The translations under genes and the position numbers were made by a program. This document shows positions 59,575 through 64,000 of a stretch of DNA of 64,000 nucleotides, piece after piece. Every line of letters starts with the position of its first letter. Position 1 is the stretch's first letter. The notes below the pieces were generated by a model that made no database searches, was not told where the DNA came from, and was given only the letters and a program-made list of their open reading frames with translations. The stretch is from Streptomyces sp. CC208A (GTDB lineage Bacteria; Actinomycetota; Actinomycetes; Streptomycetales; Streptomycetaceae). The stretch spans positions 124,001-188,000 of the forward strand of contig NZ_JASCXN010000006.1 of the NCBI RefSeq assembly GCF_030010625.1, given 5' to 3'.

Positions 59575-60930
59575 TCACATCCGGGCTCTCGGCCGCTCCT
59601 CGACGAGCTTGCCGAAGACGATCAGACGCCCCCGGGTGCTGAACTCGGGCGTGCATGTCGTCAGGGTGATGTAACGGCCGGACTCGGAGAAGGGCGACCC
59701 GCCGGGGATCAGCCGGAGGACGCTCACGTCGGTGGGGGGCGTCTCCGGGATGCGGCCGGCCACCTCGTAGCCGTACGAGACGGTCGCGGTCTCCACCACG
59801 ATCCGGTCCCCGGGCGCCAGTCTGCCGATCTCCCGGAACGGCTCGCCGTGCGTGTTCCGGTGCGCGGCCAGCACGAAGTTCCCGACGGAGTCGGCAGGCA
59901 TCCCCGTGCCCGGGTAGTGGCCCACCAGGCCCTTGTCGAGCACCTGCTCCAGGCCGACGCCCTCGGCGATCGGGAAGGCCAGGTCCAGCTTCGGGATGCG
60001 GATGATCGCGAAGCCCTCGCCCGGCGCGAACTCCCCCGCCCCGTCCTCCGTCTGTGAGTCCGGTGCCTCATCGCTCCACGTCCGTTCCAGCTTCGAGAGC
60101 GCCTCGTCGGCCTCCGCGCGAGCCTGGACGTTGGTCCACCACACCTGGTGGACGACGAAGAGCACCATCGCCAGCCCGGACGTGACGAGCACCGTGCTCG
60201 CGGCCCGGGCGGCATGCGCGGCGGGCGACCGCTTGCGGCGGCGCCCGGCGCCCGTCGGACGTCGCGCGGCCCGGCGTCTCCCCGAACCGGCGCCAGGGGC
60301 CGCCGCCCGCCGGGCCCCGGCCCGTCGCGAAGGGGACGTCTCCCCCCTCTCAGAGGGCGCCGGCTCCGCTTCCGGAGCCGACTGCGGCGGGAGCGGTGTC
60401 CCGAAGTCCTCCTCGCCAGAGCCGGCCGTCCACTCGTGGGCCGACGGGGCCGGGGCATACGCCTGCGGTTCCTGAACGTACCAGCCGTCCGGTGACGGGA
60501 GCGGCTCGTGGCTGTACCAGATGCCGGAAGGCTGGGGTGGTACCGGAGTGTCCCAGGTGTCCGGCGGCGGCTGATGGGCGTACGCGTCGGCCGGTTGGTG
60601 CGGTGGGTACGTCTCAAGGTCGGAGGAGGCCGGCCGGCCGGGCCACGGGGAGGGGTGCGGAGCCGACGGGTACGCCGGAGGCTGGTGAACGTACCAGTCG
60701 TCCCGCGACCAGTGCGGTTCCTGAACGTACCAGCCGTCCGGTGACGGGAGCGGCTCGCCGCTGTGCCAGGCCCCGGACGGCTGGGGCGGTGCGGAGGTGT
60801 CCCAGCCGTCCGGCAACAGCGGTGGTTCCCGGACCCACCAGGCGTCCGGTGACGGTACGGGAGGGTACGGCTGCCGAGTCGCCGGTGCGCCGAACCCGTA
60901 CGCGGCCTCCTCCGGATGCGGCATGGTCAT
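59575..60930 (-). CDS. Class E sortase with long proline-rich N-terminal region
   Basis: The catalytic domain fills the C-terminal 200 residues: GFAIIRIPKLDLAFPIAEGV, FVLAAHRNTHGEPFREIG with the catalytic His, YITLTTCTPEFSTRG with the catalytic Cys, and RGRLIVFGKL with the Arg. The TLTTCTPEFS form is that of class E sortases, which attach LAxTG proteins to the wall. One membrane helix (VLVTSGLAMVLFVVHQVWW) precedes it. The first 200 residues are Pro/Trp/Tyr-rich and include two copies of a 15-residue unit containing PLPSPDGWYVQEP. GGAGGA precedes the ATG. Substrates nearby include the LASTG metalloprotease. Confidence 0.9.
   Translation of the reverse strand: MTMPHPEEAAYGFGAPATRQPYPPVPSPDAWWVREPPLLPDGWDTSAPPQPSGAWHSGEPLPSPDGWYVQEPHWSRDDWYVHQPPAYPSAPHPSPWPGRPASSDLETYPPHQPADAYAHQPPPDTWDTPVPPQPSGIWYSHEPLPSPDGWYVQEPQAYAPAPSAHEWTAGSGEEDFGTPLPPQSAPEAEPAPSERGETSPSRRAGARRAAAPGAGSGRRRAARRPTGAGRRRKRSPAAHAARAASTVLVTSGLAMVLFVVHQVWWTNVQARAEADEALSKLERTWSDEAPDSQTEDGAGEFAPGEGFAIIRIPKLDLAFPIAEGVGLEQVLDKGLVGHYPGTGMPADSVGNFVLAAHRNTHGEPFREIGRLAPGDRIVVETATVSYGYEVAGRIPETPPTDVSVLRLIPGGSPFSESGRYITLTTCTPEFSTRGRLIVFGKLVEERPRARM
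60464..60508. repeat. 45-base direct repeat in the sortase gene, copy 1
   Basis: An exact 45-base copy of 60713-60757 beginning TGCGGTTCCTGAACG. Both copies encode the same Pro/Trp/Tyr motif (PLPSPDGWYVQEP) in the N-terminal tail of the sortase, a sign of internal duplication. Confidence 0.85.
60713..60757. repeat. 45-base direct repeat in the sortase gene, copy 2
   Basis: Identical to 60464-60508. The spacing of 249 bases is a multiple of three, so loss or gain by recombination would keep the reading frame. Confidence 0.85.
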
Positions 60931-61051
60931 GAGGAGGGTCCTCCGGAGACTCGGCCGGGTCGGTCCCGGCGGGATGGGGGTGACGGCCCGGTCGGGGCCG
61001 GCCCGGGTCTGCGGCGCCGCGGTGCCCGGGCGTGCGGGGAGCGGTGTCCGG

Positions 61052-62446
61052 TCAGTGGCCCTGGGAGGCCCTGCGCCGGGAGCGGGTGTAGCGGGTCCCG
61101 GCGAACGCCCCGCCGAGGAGGAGCACGGTGCCGCCGACGGCGGTCAGCGTGAGCACCGTGCCGTCGCTGCCCGTCGAGGCGAGGTTCCGGCCCGGGAGGC
61201 CCATGGCGGAGCCGGCCTTCGCGGACGGGATCTCTGTCGAGGACGGTGTGGCTCCCTGCCCCGCTTCGCCCTGTGTGCCGTGCTCGTGTGCGGAGTCGGT
61301 GCCGCTCTCGTCGAGGTCGGTGGGGCTGGTCGGGACGGCCGGGTCCGTCACCTCCAGGGCAGCGACGCCCTCGGCCGTCTCCTCCGGTGCGACAGCGACG
61401 CTCGGGGCGGCGCCGGCGGCCGGGGCCTTCCCGTCGAGGGAGACGGTGACGGTCGCGGCGTCGGCGGTGCGGCCGGTGACCTTCATGGTGACCTTGCTGG
61501 CGTTGTCCTGGAGGGTGATGATGCCGGCGTGGCGGCCGGTCGTGGACAGGACGATGGGGACGGCGGTGTGGTAGTTGCCGTCGGTCACGCGGTAGGCGAA
61601 GACGCTGTCGAAGTCCTTGTCCAGGGAGCCGGACGGGCGGCGGTATTCAAGGAGCAGGCTCTCCTTGTTCCCCATCGGGATCTCCAGCGCGCGGGTGCCT
61701 TTCTGGGAGCCGTAGAGAGGCTTGAGGCTGAAGGTCCCGGAGCCGGTGACGCGCCGGTGCTCCGCGGTCTCCAGCCAGCCCATGCGGATCAGCTGGTTGG
61801 CGGACAGGCCGGCTTCTCCGTTGCCACCCATGGGGGACCTGCCCGCGACGGCGGCGCGCTCCCCGCAGTCGACGAGGTTGCCGTTCTTGCACGTGAAGCG
61901 GACCTGGTGGCCGAAGCCGATGTTGTGGCCGAACTCGTGGCGGATCGTGGTCTCGGAGACGTCGTTGTTGCCGGTGTTCAGCCAGGTGTAGCGGCCGCCG
62001 ATGGAGCCCATGCCGGACCAGTAGCAGCCGAGGCGGGGCAGGATGATGGACAGATTGTCCCAGTCCCTCTTCCGCTCAAGGCCCTTGGCGGTGACCTGTG
62101 CCTCGATGTCCTCCCGGATTCCCCTGAGGTCAGTGCAGCCAGCCTTCTGCCGCAGGGTCAGCGGACCGAGGACCTTCTCCTTGACGGCGGGTACGAAGGT
62201 GAACCGGCCGCGCGAGACCTGACTGAAGTACGTGTTCAGCGACTCGCCCGCGCCGAAGTACTTGTCGACGGCGTTCGCCCGCATCACGGCGGGGTCGGGG
62301 TGTGCCCGGTCGGAGAAGTCGGCCATGACGACGAGGACGCGGCCTTCCTTGGCGTCGTCCGCCGCGGCCGGCGTGGCCCAGGCCCCGACCGCAAGCGCGG
62401 TGAGGGATGCCGTGGCGGCGAGGACCCTGGCGATTCTGGTGCGCAT
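61052..62446 (-). CDS. Secreted, sortase-anchored zinc metalloprotease
   Basis: The 464-residue protein has a Sec-type signal (MRTRIARVLAATASLTALAV then GAWATPAAADD), a metzincin zinc site TTIRHEFGHNIGFGH (HExxHxxGxxH), and SPMGGNG, which supplies the Met-turn. A beta-rich region follows, then a Thr/Glu-rich stalk, then the sorting signal LASTGSDGTVLTLTAVGGTV with a basic tail (YTRSRRR). It resembles gametolysin/M11-type peptidases. The ATG at 62446 is used because it begins the signal peptide. The neighbouring class E sortase probably attaches it to peptidoglycan. Confidence 0.88.
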   Translation of the reverse strand: MRTRIARVLAATASLTALAVGAWATPAAADDAKEGRVLVVMADFSDRAHPDPAVMRANAVDKYFGAGESLNTYFSQVSRGRFTFVPAVKEKVLGPLTLRQKAGCTDLRGIREDIEAQVTAKGLERKRDWDNLSIILPRLGCYWSGMGSIGGRYTWLNTGNNDVSETTIRHEFGHNIGFGHQVRFTCKNGNLVDCGERAAVAGRSPMGGNGEAGLSANQLIRMGWLETAEHRRVTGSGTFSLKPLYGSQKGTRALEIPMGNKESLLLEYRRPSGSLDKDFDSVFAYRVTDGNYHTAVPIVLSTTGRHAGIITLQDNASKVTMKVTGRTADAATVTVSLDGKAPAAGAAPSVAVAPEETAEGVAALEVTDPAVPTSPTDLDESGTDSAHEHGTQGEAGQGATPSSTEIPSAKAGSAMGLPGRNLASTGSDGTVLTLTAVGGTVLLLGGAFAGTRYTRSRRRASQGH

Positions 62447-62734
62447 GTGCTCTGTGCTCCCCTTGCTCGGAGTGTGCTTCACCCCGTAAGAGCAGGAGCC
62501 GGCCGCACCCTCGCACGCCGTTGCCATCTCGTTATCTTCTGGGGCGGGGGGATCCGCCACCGAGGGAGTCCAGCCCCCTCCTCGTGCTCCGGGCGGCCCT
62601 CAGCGCCCAGCGTCCGTACCCCACCCCGAGCCCCCGGGCCGGGCACGGTCGAGGCAGGCCGTCGATGCGCCCGAACGGCTGAACCTCGCCCCTGTCCAGC
62701 CCGGTCCGCCCTCGCCGTGGCCCACCATGAGCCC

Positions 62735-63385
62735 ATGAACGTGATCAAGGCTGCGGCCTCGCCCGCTCCCTCTTCCACCTCTCGTGCGGCTCGCAAAGTC
62801 GTACCGCTCTGCGCCGCAGTCGTCGCCGCGGCGGTTGTCCTACCCGCCCTGCTGGCCGGCCCGTCGGCCGCGCAGACCGCACCTGAGCGTCCCGCGGTTC
62901 GCGCGGCCCAGGCAGTCTCGATGGAGCAGGCCGTACTGGAGCGCATCAACGCCTACCGTGCCCGCCACCACGCCCCGCCGGTCACCCTGGACCAGAACCT
63001 GAACGGCATCGCGGCGGACCGCGCCCGGCAGTGCACCGGCAGGCCCGTGGCCTCCAGCAGCCCGCCCTACCTGACGAACGTGGCAGCGGGCGTCTACAGC
63101 AACCCTGAACTCTACGTCGACGCCTGGTACGAGACCAGGACCGGATACGACTACGACTCGGGCACCATGTCGGACTTCAGCGCCGGCAACTTCACCCTCA
63201 TGGTGTGGAACGAGGTCACGACGATCGGCGTCGGGTTCGCCGACACCTGCGAGTCGAGTAGCCCCAGCGGCTTCCCGTACGAGCTGACGGTCGCCTTCGG
63301 CCCGACCGGGAACGTCCCCGGCGCGTTCAAGGCGAACGTCAACCGGCCCGACCCCACCGTCCCACTGCCCACTCCCGCCACCTGA
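62735..63385 (+). CDS. Secreted CAP-domain (SCP/PR-1-like) protein
   Basis: The 216-residue protein has an N-terminal signal or anchor (VVPLCAAVVAAAVVLPALLA then GPSAAQ) and a CAP domain: MEQAVLERINAYRARHHAPP, LNGIAADRARQC, NFTLMVWNEVTTIGVGFADT. The catalytic-like His/Glu set of the family is only partly visible. Family members are extracellular and of varied or unknown function. It is divergent from the metalloprotease gene. A very strong hairpin follows it. Confidence 0.8.
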   Translation: MNVIKAAASPAPSSTSRAARKVVPLCAAVVAAAVVLPALLAGPSAAQTAPERPAVRAAQAVSMEQAVLERINAYRARHHAPPVTLDQNLNGIAADRARQCTGRPVASSSPPYLTNVAAGVYSNPELYVDAWYETRTGYDYDSGTMSDFSAGNFTLMVWNEVTTIGVGFADTCESSSPSGFPYELTVAFGPTGNVPGAFKANVNRPDPTVPLPTPAT

Positions 63386-63405
63386 CAGCACCGCAGCCAG
63401 CAAGT

Positions 63406-63453
63406 CCCGCCCTCGGGCCGCCGCACCGGCGAGTGCGGCGGCCCGAGGGCGGG
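63406..63453 (+). terminator. Strong 21-pair hairpin after the CAP-domain gene
   Basis: The arm starting CCCGCCCTCGGG (63406-63426) pairs perfectly with 63433-63453 across a six-base loop, CGGCGA. It begins about 20 bases after the stop and is by far the strongest stem in the window, so it should terminate transcription from the left and probably from the right. Confidence 0.85.
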
Positions 63454-64000
63454 AGGAAGACCGCCGCGGACGGCGTCGAGGCGCCCGGCCCGCGAGCGTG
63501 CCGGTGCGGCGGCCCCACCGGGCGGTCGGGGGCGAACCCGCATGACGCCGAAGTCCGCAGTCGAGCTGTATCGGAGACAAGGCCGGTGCCGTGCGGCGGC
63601 CCCACCGGAGTCGCGCCGCGGACGAGCCCGCGCCCGCGGTGCGGGGATCCGGAGCTACCCGCCGCCGCGGCCTGACGATGCCCGACCAGGGCTCGAAAGC
63701 CGGCGAATCAAACGCCCGAATCCCGCTCATCTGCGCGATAGGCGAGGGGGGCAAGGGCCCGGAGTGAGCGAAGGGACCGAGGCCGGGCGCAGAAGAGGAC
63801 TGATTCACGCCGCTCCCGGTCGGCTCCTGAACGGCCCGCGACACACCTGAGAAGACCCTCCGTGCAGTCGGCGGGAGGGTTCGTCGTGGAGGACGGACAC
63901 CTGGAGCCGGTGGCCGTGGCCGGTTCACGCCCTGGAGAGGGAATGGCCGACTCCCTACCGTCATGGACGGCCCGCGCACAGGGTGCGGGCCTTCGTCATG
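63454..64000. other. Right-edge region without a confident gene
   Basis: About 550 bases with no recognised gene. Two further hairpins are seen: ACCCTCC/GGAGGGT around 63856-63882, and GGCCCGC/GCGGGCC at 63969-63991 followed by TTCGT. A short phrase GTGCGGCGGCCCCACCGG is repeated, nearly exactly, at about 63502 and 63590. The region may be the spacer before a gene beyond the window. Confidence 0.4.

Noticed and set aside
1..64000. tRNA, rRNA and classical riboswitch genes
   Set aside because: Looked for T-arm-like GGTTCGAATCC patterns with pairing acceptor stems and known riboswitch cores; nothing convincing was found by eye. A tRNAscan or Infernal run would be decisive.

Overview
The window is chromosomal DNA from an actinomycete, almost certainly a Streptomyces. 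GC is very high with strong G/C bias at third codon positions, GTG and TTG starts are common, and 4-base stop/start overlaps (GTGA, ATGA, TTGA) are frequent. The families present are typical of that genus: helix-turn-helix regulators with helical repeats, DUF5999, DUF6624, DUF6082, class E sortase with LAxTG substrates, and F420/FMN luciferase-like oxidoreductases. No rRNA, tRNA or CRISPR array was recognised. Everything is read from the sequence and family knowledge; no database search was run.

Layout. (1) 1-3.4 kb: a hydantoin/pyrimidine catabolic pair, in which the dihydropyrimidinase/hydantoinase gene has lost its 5' part to a large serine recombinase whose reading frame runs across the junction. 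This looks like the left end of an integrated element; the other half of the hydantoinase is not in the window. (2) 4-10 kb: a 58-codon ORF, a JmjC-type cupin oxygenase and an aldo/keto reductase (a candidate peptide-modifying locus), facing a minus-strand kinase-like, HAD phosphatase and helix-turn-helix regulator group. (3) 10.3-24 kb: a TrmO-like protein and a divergent regulator, then a long plus-strand array of tightly coupled genes (anti-sigma-like ATPase, DUF6624, DUF6082, GntR- and LuxR-like proteins, DUF5999, GH15 glycosidase, M14 peptidase). It meets a minus-strand HD phosphohydrolase and helix-turn-helix regulator.

(4) 24.3-46.4 kb: a metabolic cluster without NRPS or PKS genes. 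It has a CitE-like lyase, MaoC hydratase, Eis-like acetyltransferase, several aminoglycoside-phosphotransferase-fold kinases, an Ldh2-type dehydrogenase, an SsuD-like monooxygenase, a Gfo/Idh dehydrogenase, a NAGPA-type phosphodiester glycosidase and a PIG-L deacetylase. These are followed by NUDIX enzymes, an ABC exporter, a 27-codon peptide ORF and an MFS exporter. A sugar-derived, possibly aminoglycoside-like product with self-modification and export is the best inference. Two copies of TGCCC-N4-GGGCA in the promoter region at 24.1-24.3 kb suggest control by the adjacent regulator.

(5) This cluster has been hit twice by multi-recombinase transposons. A Tn554-like element (39,048-44,227) splits a kinase gene; its 6-bp CTCGGT repeats and TTTACCGA inverted ends are visible, and removing it restores an intact 294-codon frame. 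A second, four-gene element (about 46,450-52,500) truncates the MFS gene and is followed by a decayed ISL3 transposase. (6) 53.8-63.4 kb: a cell-surface region with a sorting-signal protein, a sigma factor fused to a membrane anchor and a ricin-like domain, a peptidoglycan-binding protein with a PTVTAT repeat, a class E sortase, an LASTG-anchored metalloprotease and a secreted CAP-domain protein.
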